Both the position numbers and the translations under genes were made by a program. Below are positions 1-6,203 of a DNA stretch of 6,536 nucleotides, in pieces. The notes beneath the pieces were generated by a model. It was not told the DNA's origin. It saw only the letters and a program-made list of their open reading frames with translations, and made no database searches. Origin of the DNA: Anaerolineales bacterium (GTDB lineage Bacteria; Chloroflexota; Anaerolineae; Anaerolineales; E44-bin32); assembly GCA_030606845.1 (NCBI GenBank), contig JAUWFP010000128.1:1-6536 (forward strand), written 5' to 3'. Every line of letters begins with the position of its first letter. The first letter of the stretch is position 1.

Positions 1-106
1 TCGCACCTGTGCAGAAAAGCATGGCTTCTCCCAGGAGGGTCTTTCCACCACCGCCATGGGACACGAGAGCGATATTACGAATAAACTCCGTTGCGTATTC
101 CTTCAT
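1..106 (-). CDS. Elongation factor G-type translational GTPase, N-terminal fragment
   Basis: This is the 5' end of a minus-strand gene that runs off the left edge. The ATG is at 106-104 and 35 full codons are visible. The reading begins MKEYATEFIRNIALVSHGG and continues GGKTLLGEAMLFCTGA. The IRNIALV strand followed by a glycine-rich P-loop ending GKT, then a LGEAMLF-T-GA helix, is the signature start of EF-G-family GTPases. The P-loop is of the SHGG-GKT kind, as in EF-G-like paralogues, and differs from the AHIDAGKT of canonical FusA. It may therefore be an accessory EF-G paralogue rather than the main translocase. An AGAAGGA ribosome-binding site lies about 10 nt upstream of the ATG, and a strong promoter lies beyond it. 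It is transcribed divergently from the thioredoxin operon. The family call is fairly sure; the subtype is inferred from only 35 residues. Confidence 0.82.
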   Translation of the reverse strand, partial: MKEYATEFIRNIALVSHGGGGKTLLGEAMLFCTGA

Positions 107-146
107 GGGTTTGGGATCCTTCTCAAAGGTTTTTTTAGGTCAACGA

Positions 147-175
147 ATTCTAAAGGATGAGATGGGTCTTGTAAA
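147..175 (-). promoter_or_regulatory. Sigma70-type promoter for the EF-G-type gene
   Basis: Read on the minus strand, TTTACA (175-170) is followed by a 17-nt spacer and TAGAAT (152-147). Each box matches the -35 and -10 consensus at 5 of 6 positions, with ideal spacing. The expected transcript start near 140 gives a 5' leader of roughly 35 nt before the ATG at 106, with the AGAAGGA site inside it. Confidence 0.65.
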
Positions 176-213
176 GACAAAACATAAAAAGAGGGTGTTT
201 TGATAGCCTTTCA

Positions 214-240
214 GCCCATTTTGGGCATCATCTTGTGATG
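214..240. repeat. Two adjacent small inverted repeats between divergent promoters
   Basis: GCCCA-TTT-TGGGC (214-226) is a perfect 5-bp hairpin. It shares its last base with CATCA-TCTTG-TGATG (226-240), another perfect 5-bp inverted repeat. Neither is followed by a T-run on either strand, so they are not standard terminators. They lie upstream of both divergent promoters and could be operator or leader structures. The short arms make chance a fair explanation. The rest of 107-361 holds the two promoters and no convincing gene. Confidence 0.25.
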
Positions 241-289
241 ACTGGAACGAAGGCCCTCTTCCCTAACCTCCCTCATGGTCCAAATCTGC

Positions 290-304
290 GCGATGAATTA
301 TCGC
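290..304. repeat. Palindrome just upstream of the thioredoxin operon promoter
   Basis: GCGAT-GAATT-ATCGC is a perfect 5-bp inverted repeat. It is centred near 297, about 45-50 nt upstream of the start point expected from the extended -10 at 329-337. That promoter has no recognisable -35 box, so an activator site at this spot would make sense. This is inference from position only. Confidence 0.22.
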
Positions 305-328
305 TCATCTCTAGACGCAGCGGGTTGA

Positions 329-337
329 TGTTACAAT
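329..337 (+). promoter_or_regulatory. Extended -10 promoter for the thioredoxin operon
   Basis: TGTTACAAT contains the TGn extension and a TACAAT hexamer (5 of 6 to TATAAT). The region 17 nt upstream reads CTCTAG, a poor -35, which is common for extended -10 promoters. Transcription would start near 344 and leave a very short leader before the GGAGG site at 352-356. Confidence 0.5.
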
Positions 338-351
338 CCGGCTGGCACCGT

Positions 352-356
352 GGAGG
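352..356 (+). promoter_or_regulatory. Ribosome-binding site fixing the thioredoxin start
   Basis: GGAGG lies 5 nt before the ATG at 362-364. The GTG at 350 would have no Shine-Dalgarno and overlaps this one, so the ATG is the better start. Confidence 0.75.
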
Positions 357-361
357 GTACC

Positions 362-850
362 ATGCAGCTAATCAATCAATATTCTTTTCCTTTCCTCGCC
401 GGGGTTATTATCCTCATCCTCGCCGGTATTCTTCTGCGTAAAGGGGGAACGGAGGGATTGCTCGTTCCGCTGGCAGCAATGCTCGTGGGATTCCTTGTCG
501 CATTCTGGCTCTTCAGCCCTGGGGCAAGCGCAGAAACGTCCGCGGCAGCCAGGGTCGAGGGTGCAATCGGGTCAGGGAAGGCAGTCCTACTCGAATTCCA
601 GAGCCCCTATTGACTGGCGTGCATGGCAGCCAAACCCATCGTGGATGGGATTGAGAAACAGCATGCAGACGACCTGACCGTAATCCGTGTGAATGTCCAA
701 GACGAGGCCATGCAACCCCTGATGGAAACTTACGCTTTCCAATTCACGCCGACCTTCATACTGTTTGATCCGGCGGGAGAGGAAATCTTCCGCACCGTCG
801 GCGCAATAGACCCAGCAGTGATCGATAAATCTCTATCATCCAACCCATGA
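362..850 (+). CDS. Membrane-anchored thioredoxin-fold protein, candidate selenoprotein (UxxC)
   Basis: A frame of 162 residues, interrupted only by an in-frame TGA at codon 84 (611-613). Residues 9-25 and 33-51 are hydrophobic membrane segments separated by a basic loop (LRKGGTEG). By the positive-inside rule, the C-terminal thioredoxin domain would face outside the cytoplasm. Before the TGA comes AVLLEFQSPY, the usual beta-strand leading into a redox motif. After it comes LACMAAKPIVDGIE, then DLTVIRVNVQDE, then the cis-proline motif FTPTFILFDPAGEE (Pro130). The TGA replaces the first Cys of CxxC, giving U84-L-A-C87. A SECIS-like hairpin follows at 631-653. The ATG has a GGAGG site, and the stop (848-850) overlaps the next ATG as ATGA. 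The expected role is extracytoplasmic thiol-disulfide exchange. I am confident of the thioredoxin fold. Selenocysteine is inferred from position and hairpin, against a nonsense mutation or read error. Confidence 0.78.
611..613 (+). other. In-frame TGA, candidate selenocysteine codon (Sec84)
   Basis: The TGA stands between TAT (Tyr83) and CTG-GCG-TGC (Leu-Ala-Cys87), where thioredoxin-like proteins carry the first Cys of CxxC. One base separates it from the Cys codons TGC and TGT. The same frame stays open for another 78 codons and encodes the rest of the domain. UxxC is an established selenoprotein redox motif. Confidence 0.7.
631..653 (+). promoter_or_regulatory. Candidate bacterial SECIS hairpin
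   Basis: CCCATC (635-640) pairs perfectly with GATGGG (644-649) around a GTG loop (641-643). Beyond an A-A mismatch (634/650) the stem extends with C631-G653, A632-T652 and A633-T651. The apical loop begins 27 nt after the TGA and starts with G. Both fit the known bacterial SECIS pattern: a hairpin inside the coding region, close behind the UGA, with a G at the start of the loop. A second small hairpin, TGGC-g-TGC-ATG-GCA-GCCA (615-632), lies nearer, but its loop is only 9 nt from the TGA, which is shorter than usual. The hairpin also encodes KPIVDGIE, so coding constraint contributes to the sequence. Confidence 0.55.
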
Positions 851-1419
851 TCCGTCGTCTCTTATTCGAACTGCGCTACCTTCGGAAAAATACACCATGG
901 GATACGGGGATCTCCCCGCCTGAACTCTTGAAGTATCTCACGGAGAGCTCACCCGGACACGCGCTGGACCTCGGCTGCGGGACAGGCACGAATGCCATAA
1001 CCATAACTAAACATGGTTGGCAGGTCGTCGGGGTGGATCTCTCGGCGCTGGCGATTCGAAAAGCCCGCCGCAACGCTCATCAAGCCGGACTTAAAATTGA
1101 CTTCAGGCAGGAAGACGTGACACGCCTCGCCTCTATCGAGGGGCCATTCGATTTCGCCCTCGACATCGGCTGCTTCCACTCTCTAAGCGGCGCGGTGCAG
1201 CAAAATTATATCCAAAACCTCACTCGTGTCCTCAAACCTGGCGGGACCTACTTGACCTACACCTGGCTCGCCGGTGAGGGTGATTCGTCTTCCATAAGAT
1301 TAACCGAAAGCGACATGTCAACCCTGTTCGAGCCCAGCTTTGAAATTTGCTCCTTCACGCGAGGTACCGAAGGGCACCGTACTTCAGCCTGGTATCAGAT
1401 GAACCGAAAACCAGAATGA
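847..1419 (+). CDS. Class I SAM-dependent methyltransferase
   Basis: 190 residues with a Rossmann-fold methyltransferase layout. Motif I ALDLGCGTGTNAI (39-51) is the glycine-rich SAM loop. VVGVDLS (60-66) carries the acidic residue (Asp64) that would hold the ribose hydroxyls. FRQEDV (86-91) ends the adenine-binding strand. FDFALDIGCFHSL (101-113) is the motif IV strand and LKPGGTYL (129-136) the post-IV motif. The N-terminal PWDTGISPPEL resembles small methyltransferases of the TehB/thiopurine-methyltransferase-like group. That group includes enzymes acting on thiols and on selenium or tellurium compounds, but the substrate cannot be read here. The ATG overlaps the thioredoxin stop as ATGA (847-850), and its own TGA overlaps the next ATG the same way. 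Translation is therefore probably coupled. It is cytoplasmic, with no membrane segment. Confidence 0.85.
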   Translation: MIRRLLFELRYLRKNTPWDTGISPPELLKYLTESSPGHALDLGCGTGTNAITITKHGWQVVGVDLSALAIRKARRNAHQAGLKIDFRQEDVTRLASIEGPFDFALDIGCFHSLSGAVQQNYIQNLTRVLKPGGTYLTYTWLAGEGDSSSIRLTESDMSTLFEPSFEICSFTRGTEGHRTSAWYQMNRKPE

Positions 1420-2339
1420 GCCGCATCCTTCTCCTCTTTATGGACGGCATAGGGCTTGGTGCAGATGACCCCGCCTGTAATCCGTTCGCCGCTTGCGAGA
1501 TGCCTGCACTCGAGGCCCTTCTCGGCAGTCGAAAGTTCGTATTGGAAACGGCGCCCTTTAAGAGCGATGAGGCGACGCTTCTTGCAGTTGACCCCACTCT
1601 TGGCCTGACCGGTACACCGCAGTCAGCCTCTGGACAGGCTGCTTTACTCACGGGCCGCAATGTTCCGCAGGAGATTGGTGAGCATTATGGTCCAAAGCCA
1701 AACCCGCCTATCCAACAGATCCTGCGCAAGGACAATATCTTCTCCACCGTTACGCAGCTCGGCGGGAAAGCCGCACTGCTCAATGCCTATCCTCCCCAAT
1801 ACTTCGAGGCCATCGAACGGGGGCACCGTCTATATTCTGCCATCCCCCTCGCGGTGACGGCCGCCGGATTGCCGCTGATGACCGCCGAGGATATACAAGC
1901 CGGTCGTGCGCTCTCTGTCGATTTCACCGGTGAAGGTTGGGCTGCCAGACCTGAATTTCCGCCGATCCCGATTTATTCACCCTTGGAAGCGGGCAAGAAA
2001 CTCGCACAAGCAGCAGCCCGGTACGACCTCGCCTGGTTCGATTTCTGGCCCAGCGATTACGCAGGTCACCGTCAGGATATGAAATCCGCGATCGCTCTCC
2101 TGGAGACCTTTGACGTCGTCCTCTCCGGATTGCTGCAAGCACGAGAAGGAGACCAGGACCTGGTCGTCCTGACTTCTTACCACGGTAATATGGAGGACCT
2201 CAGCCAGCGTGGGCATACGCGTAACCCGGTGCCCGCGCTTCTGATCGGCTCAAAAGAGCTTCGTGACCGTTTTGCGGAAGGGCTCGAAAACCTCACCCAC
2301 TTCGTTCCAGCGATACGTAGAACGCTCTTCTCCTCATAG
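1416..2339 (+). CDS. Alkaline-phosphatase-superfamily metalloenzyme (phosphomutase-like)
   Basis: 307 residues. ILLLFMDGIGLGADDP at the N-terminus supplies the first metal ligand (Asp10). TPQSASGQAALLTG (67-80) is the nucleophile loop; by analogy with the Ser of iPGM and the Thr of phosphopentomutase, Ser70 would be phosphorylated. SDYAGH (213-218) supplies Asp214 and His218, and GHTRNPVPALLIG (266-278) supplies His267. The set matches the two-metal alkaline phosphatase superfamily, near cofactor-independent phosphoglycerate mutase and phosphopentomutase, but shorter than either. The motif expected to read TSDHGN reads TSYHGN (252-257), so the metal-ligand Asp is Tyr255. The ATG at 1416 is chosen because it forms an ATGA overlap with the methyltransferase stop and begins with the core strand. 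An upstream in-frame start at 1347 would only add residues inside the methyltransferase gene. The substrate is unknown. Confidence 0.8.
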   Translation: MSRILLLFMDGIGLGADDPACNPFAACEMPALEALLGSRKFVLETAPFKSDEATLLAVDPTLGLTGTPQSASGQAALLTGRNVPQEIGEHYGPKPNPPIQQILRKDNIFSTVTQLGGKAALLNAYPPQYFEAIERGHRLYSAIPLAVTAAGLPLMTAEDIQAGRALSVDFTGEGWAARPEFPPIPIYSPLEAGKKLAQAAARYDLAWFDFWPSDYAGHRQDMKSAIALLETFDVVLSGLLQAREGDQDLVVLTSYHGNMEDLSQRGHTRNPVPALLIGSKELRDRFAEGLENLTHFVPAIRRTLFSS

Positions 2340-2365
2340 CTCCGGACCTCGACCCGCCCATGCTG

Positions 2366-2379
2366 AGCGCAACCGCGCT
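2366..2379. repeat. Small hairpin after the metalloenzyme gene
   Basis: AGCGC-AACC-GCGCT is a perfect 5-bp GC-rich stem, 27 nt after the operon's last stop codon. No T-run follows it on the plus strand, so it is at best a weak terminator or an RNA 3'-end structure. Confidence 0.25.
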
Positions 2380-2440
2380 GCCGTAAACCTTAAAATACGC
2401 CGACCTAAGTTTTCGCTTGTATCCAATCGCTAATTATCCT

Positions 2441-2449
2441 TGCTATACT
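2441..2449 (+). promoter_or_regulatory. Extended -10 promoter for the AMMECR1-GNAT pair
   Basis: TGCTATACT holds the TGn extension and TATACT (5 of 6 to TATAAT). No good -35 sits at 16-18 nt. The start point near 2456 leaves about 30 nt before the proposed start codon. It also argues against translation starting at the TTG at 2440, which lies inside the -10 element. Confidence 0.5.
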
Positions 2450-2487
2450 TAGAGCAGTGTTCTCAAGACTACCCTGAGGAGATGCGT

Positions 2488-3081
2488 GTGGAAGTACCGT
2501 TGAGTGAACAAGAGCAGCAAATTCTTCTCGATCTTGCTCACCAATCCATCGTTGCCGCCGTAGCTCAAGATCGCGCCCCTCGCGTTGAACTCGACTCGCT
2601 GCCGGACCGCTTACAGCAACCCGGGGCATCCTTCGTCACGCTGACCCGCAGCGGCCTGCTGCGCGGCTGCATCGGCACACTCAAGCACGAATTCCCACTT
2701 GCCCAGGATGTCGTGCTGCGGGCGGGAGCCGCTGCGATTGATGACCCCCGCTTCCCCCCACTCCAAGCTGACGAGATCGAGGACACGGAGATCGAAATCT
2801 CGGTATTAACAACTCCGCAGCCTCTTGTATACAACGCGCCAGATGAAATCCCCAACCTGCTCGTCCCTGGACGGGACGGCGTCACAATCGTCCATGGTCT
2901 TAAAAGAGCGACCTTCCTGCCCCAGGTTTGGGAAAAAGTAGATGGTCCCGAGCACTTTCTAACAATGCTCTGTCAAAAAGCGCGGCTTCCAGCCGATGCC
3001 TGGAAGCGTGATGAGTTGGAAATTTCAACCTATCGAGTGGAGAGTTTCCACGGCGCCCGGGCCAAACCCACGCAAGGATGA
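2488..3081 (+). CDS. AMMECR1-domain protein (AmmeMemoRadiSam system protein A-like)
   Basis: 197 residues from the GTG at 2488. That start has GAGGAG (2476-2481) 6 nt upstream. The ATG at 2482 would sit directly against that site and adds two residues; it is the alternative. The family's hallmark LRGCIG is at 58-63 (LLRGCIGTL), followed by AAAIDDPRFPPL (81-92) and EIEISVL (101-107). Later come DGVTIVHGLKRATFLPQVW and a C-terminal ISTYRVESF strand. Length and motif order match the whole AMMECR1 domain. The biochemical role is not firmly known. In many prokaryotes the family is linked with MEMO-type proteins and a radical SAM protein, neither of which is in this window. It has its own promoter and is followed 6 nt later by the acetyltransferase gene. 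It is cytoplasmic, with no signal peptide. Confidence 0.88.
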   Translation: MEVPLSEQEQQILLDLAHQSIVAAVAQDRAPRVELDSLPDRLQQPGASFVTLTRSGLLRGCIGTLKHEFPLAQDVVLRAGAAAIDDPRFPPLQADEIEDTEIEISVLTTPQPLVYNAPDEIPNLLVPGRDGVTIVHGLKRATFLPQVWEKVDGPEHFLTMLCQKARLPADAWKRDELEISTYRVESFHGARAKPTQG

Positions 3082-3087
3082 AACACC

Positions 3088-3639
3088 ATGCCTGAATTCC
3101 CGACCCTACAGACCGATCGGCTCATCCTGTGTGCTTTCCAGATGGCTGACGCACCCACCGTTGAGAAGTATATGGTGGAAAAAGCAATCGCTGCTACCAC
3201 ATTGAACATCCCTCACCCCTATACCCTGGAGATGGCCGAGGAGTGGATCGGGACGCACAAAGAGGCCTTTGAAAACGGTCAAGCTGTTCGCTTTGCGATC
3301 ACGTTAGGAGATGGCGGGAAACTGCTCGGCGCGATCGGGCTCGAGATCACAGCAGCGCATGAGCGGGCCGAGATAGGCTACTGGATCGGAAAACCCCATT
3401 GGGGCAAAGGATACTGCACCGAAGCGGCTATAGCCGTGCTTCAACATGGGTTCGATTCTCTTAGGCTCGAACGGATATTCGCCACACATTTTCGCAGGAA
3501 TCTCGCCTCCGGTCGGGTCATGCAGAAAGCGGGCATGAAACACGAAGGTCGATTAAGACACCATATTAAGAAATGGGGGGAATTCGAAGATCTTGAAATG
3601 TATTCAATCCTGAGACCCAAAACGGAGAGTAACCGCTAA
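3088..3639 (+). CDS. GNAT-family N-acetyltransferase, RimJ/RimL-like
   Basis: 183 residues. The opening LQTDRLILCAF (7-17) is the typical first strand of RimJ/RimL-type GNATs. LLGAIGLEIT (79-88) and EIGYWIG (95-101) form the central sheet. HWGKGYCTEA (104-113) is the acetyl-CoA pyrophosphate loop of the form R/QxxGxG/A. N138-L-A-S-G-R-V-M-Q-K-AGM (138-150) is the conserved helix and turn near the acceptor side. LRHHIKKWGEFEDLEMYSIL closes the fold. Such enzymes acetylate amino groups, often the N-termini of ribosomal proteins; the target here is unknown. It starts 6 nt after the AMMECR1 stop, with AAGGA about 9 nt before the ATG, so the two genes should be co-transcribed. Its TAA lies in the loop of a small hairpin. 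Confidence 0.87.
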   Translation: MPEFPTLQTDRLILCAFQMADAPTVEKYMVEKAIAATTLNIPHPYTLEMAEEWIGTHKEAFENGQAVRFAITLGDGGKLLGAIGLEITAAHERAEIGYWIGKPHWGKGYCTEAAIAVLQHGFDSLRLERIFATHFRRNLASGRVMQKAGMKHEGRLRHHIKKWGEFEDLEMYSILRPKTESNR

Positions 3640-3644
3640 GCGGT
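3632..3644. repeat. Hairpin with the GNAT stop codon as its loop
   Basis: ACCGC (3632-3636) and GCGGT (3640-3644) form a perfect 5-bp stem around TAA (3637-3639), the stop codon of the acetyltransferase. No T-run follows on the plus strand. It is the only clear hairpin between the two convergent genes (3640-3752), and a weak candidate for a 3'-end structure. Confidence 0.3.
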
Positions 3645-3752
3645 ATATTGTCTCAAATAGGCGATCTCACCTGCTTACTCCCCATCACCTAACTTCTCAG
3701 TTTCCCAATCACGGCTCGTGCGGACAACATCCAGGGCTGCACACCCACTTCG

Positions 3753-6203
3753 TCAACCCCCGGCATCCTCCGCCGAGTCTGGCTCCTCCATTGTCGGATC
3801 CTGTTCAAGGTCAAGAACCTGTTCAACGATTTGAGCTTCGGCATCTTGGAGGACCGCTTCCTGGCCATCAGGGAACGTCACCCGCGTCTCGCCTTGCTCA
3901 CACTGCACGACCAGCCCCCGCCAACGCAACGTCACAGGCCATGGATAAGGGTTGCCCGGTTTGATCCAGACTTTACTGGGAGAGATTAATCGAACGCCTA
4001 AAGTCTGCAGGAACAGGCTGAGCGGAGCCACGCCTTCGATATGCCCGCGCCCGCCAACGCCTCCCTTTTGATCCGGGTTATAACGTGCGCGAAAGGCCTT
4101 ATCTTCCTTTAGAGAACCGACTACGTTCTCCATCAATCGGGTGACAAGGTCAGCGGCCTCCTCGCGGAATCCATAATTCACCAGACCCTCTCCAAGCAGC
4201 AGATTCCAGAACATCCACACTGCGCCTGCGCCTTCCTGGTTGTCCGGCGCGTAGGAGGGGTCCTTGGCAGAGCAGACCGGAATGCCATAAGGGCGCCAGA
4301 ACTGGTCGGGGTCGGTCAGCGTTTTTGAGACGAGCTTATGAGCGCGCTCCGGATCCGGGATCCCCGCCCAGAGAGGAAGAAGCAGGGATTGATCAATACG
4401 CGTAGTATCCGGCAAGCAGATCTCGGAGGCAATCTCTTGGCCCACTCCTAGTACTTCGATCCGCTCGATTGTGGTGTTGAGTTTTTCGCTCGTGAACACA
4501 CCTGTATTCCAGAACCATTGAAACTTGCGGAAGGATATACGTTCGACGCGGGAGCGCCCACGGCGTCCACGGCTATGGATGAGTATCTTGAGCTTGCGGG
4601 CATCTTTCTCCGAACCATGGATGCGGATAAGAACACGCACCGGCGGGTCGAAGGAGCCCTTCACATCAAACGAGTATTCTCCACGCCCTTTACCTAGCCG
4701 TTTTCCGGTGAAGGATGTGTCCAGGTCCCGGTCCCGCTGCCGATAGATACTTCGCTGCGCCGACCAGGTCGACTCAACCGCATCTTTGAGTATCGCCAAC
4801 CGTGGTTCAATGCCTTCAATCGCACGCCTTCGCCCGATTTCGTGAGCGATATAGTTCAAAGACTGGATCTCACGATAAAGGTAGGAGGCCAGATCGACTG
4901 TCTCAACCATCGAAATATCCAACCCCTGACTCCAGCTATGCCAAAGTGCAAACGCGGGCCAGTCGTCGAAACCAGAATGAGCTGCGTGGTCCCATTCCGG
5001 CCATCCATCCTGATCCCGGTCGTGGCGTTGGGAAAACCACGCTTCCACGAAACGTCTGAGCGGTGTGAATATCTGCCGCAGCCAGTCGGCATCCTCGGTA
5101 TGCTGATATACCATCCAGGCTAACGTCGCCAGGAGCGGGATGCTGTGAAGCCCGCTGCTCTTGCGGCTTAGATTGGGAAGCCACTCTATCTCGCCCTCAG
5201 CATCCTGCGTTTTTAAATAATTCCCAATAAGTCCCTTTGATAGAGACGGCGCCGCAGGAAGAATTTGCGAGATCGCCAAGAACGCATCCTCTGCTGTATA
5301 CCCGGACCCTTGAGGACAGTAGCCATCTCCGTCCTCACTCGGGGAGAAACCATCGTCCACTCCTCTGCGCTTAACTAAGATAGACCCGGGCTGGAATTTC
5401 ACCGGTCCAACGAAGTTCCCTAATATCTCTTTTTGAGTCAGCCAGAAAGCGCCATCCCAATCGGGATCTCCTGTTTCAATCTCCACTAACCCGCTGTTCT
5501 CCATCTCCAACCGGGCGCGTTCCTTATCCCAATTACTTTGGACCCGTTTTCGCGCCTCGATGAAAGATTGATTCGTCGTGCTCTCGGCTGCTTGCGCCCA
5601 AAACCAAGCGCCAACCTCTCCCGGCAAAAGACGCCCTTGAACGCCCAGAGTTGGATAGGACGCTGGTTCAACACAGGCACCGCCGGATAGAAAAATTACA
5701 GGGTGGAGTCCGGCAGTTCGGCCGGATAACACGCTAACCCCTTGAAAGGTGCTCTCACCAAGCGCTTGGGGATCCTCCCCGGGTTGAAGCAGGCCATATA
5801 ATCGAAGGTGAATATCTTGGGATTCGTCTCTGCGGTTCAATATCGTGAACCTGCCCATAACCACGTGCGATGCGGGGACCCAATATTCAGCAACAACGCC
5901 CACATGCTTAAAGGGACTGAAGTCGAGCCTTACGTAGTCAGGCAGAATTGACCGTATCACCGGTATAGCGTGGAATCGCGCTGGGTCCGTGATGAAACGG
6001 TCACCCAATCCGAAACCTGGGAAAATGCGCATCACCCGCGCTCGTAACCCATACGTCGTATGTAGGGAGAGCGAGGGGGGTTCCTCAGATTCGATCTTTA
6101 GTTCCCAGATATGGTCATCCGCGATATCGACGTCAGTGAAGCGAGCATCACAGGCTAAACGTACGGCAACCGGTCCATTAAGTGAAAGTGACCAAAGTTT
6201 CAT
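3753..6203 (-). CDS. Glycoside-hydrolase-like (alpha/alpha)6-barrel protein with inserted beta domain
   Basis: 816 residues from the ATG at 6203 (MKLWSLSLNG). It has no signal peptide or membrane segment, so it is cytoplasmic. Residues 1-230 look beta-rich, like the N-terminal sandwich of GH63/GH15/GH94-type enzymes. GVDDGFSPSEDGDG (282-295) and YTAEDAF open the helical barrel. DRDQDGWPEWDH (395-406), an Asp-rich loop, recalls the acid-bearing loop of GH63-like glucosidases and trehalases. About 505-590 is a beta-rich, basic segment that looks like a carbohydrate-binding-type insertion. LLLPLWAGIPDPE (near 608) returns to the barrel. DNQEGAGAVWMFW (near 655) and GRGHIEGVAPLSLFL (near 721) follow, then a beta segment and an acidic tail. 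Substrate and CAZy family cannot be fixed by eye. A GTG at 6377 would add 58 residues, but these look non-coding. AGAAG is a weak ribosome-binding site for 6203. No Rho-independent terminator is evident downstream. Confidence 0.62.
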   Translation of the reverse strand: MKLWSLSLNGPVAVRLACDARFTDVDIADDHIWELKIESEEPPSLSLHTTYGLRARVMRIFPGFGLGDRFITDPARFHAIPVIRSILPDYVRLDFSPFKHVGVVAEYWVPASHVVMGRFTILNRRDESQDIHLRLYGLLQPGEDPQALGESTFQGVSVLSGRTAGLHPVIFLSGGACVEPASYPTLGVQGRLLPGEVGAWFWAQAAESTTNQSFIEARKRVQSNWDKERARLEMENSGLVEIETGDPDWDGAFWLTQKEILGNFVGPVKFQPGSILVKRRGVDDGFSPSEDGDGYCPQGSGYTAEDAFLAISQILPAAPSLSKGLIGNYLKTQDAEGEIEWLPNLSRKSSGLHSIPLLATLAWMVYQHTEDADWLRQIFTPLRRFVEAWFSQRHDRDQDGWPEWDHAAHSGFDDWPAFALWHSWSQGLDISMVETVDLASYLYREIQSLNYIAHEIGRRRAIEGIEPRLAILKDAVESTWSAQRSIYRQRDRDLDTSFTGKRLGKGRGEYSFDVKGSFDPPVRVLIRIHGSEKDARKLKILIHSRGRRGRSRVERISFRKFQWFWNTGVFTSEKLNTTIERIEVLGVGQEIASEICLPDTTRIDQSLLLPLWAGIPDPERAHKLVSKTLTDPDQFWRPYGIPVCSAKDPSYAPDNQEGAGAVWMFWNLLLGEGLVNYGFREEAADLVTRLMENVVGSLKEDKAFRARYNPDQKGGVGGRGHIEGVAPLSLFLQTLGVRLISPSKVWIKPGNPYPWPVTLRWRGLVVQCEQGETRVTFPDGQEAVLQDAEAQIVEQVLDLEQDPTMEEPDSAEDAGG

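Noticed and set aside
235..441. Open frame from 235 to 441 across the divergent region
   Set aside because: Its translation shows no domain, it runs through the promoter and ribosome-binding site, and it overlaps the thioredoxin gene in another frame.
623..850. Separate small gene starting at ATG 623 after the TGA
   Set aside because: This ATG is the Met right after Cys87 in the thioredoxin motif and has no ribosome-binding site. Starting there would remove the redox motif. One gene read through the TGA explains the sequence better.
2440..2487. TTG at 2440 or ATG at 2482 as start of the AMMECR1 gene
   Set aside because: The TTG overlaps the -10 promoter element. The ATG touches the GAGGAG site with no spacing. 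The GTG at 2488 has a proper 6-nt gap, though the ATG cannot be fully excluded.
3632..3660. Rho-independent terminator after the acetyltransferase
   Set aside because: The 5-bp hairpin is not followed by a T-run on either strand, so it is listed only as a hairpin.
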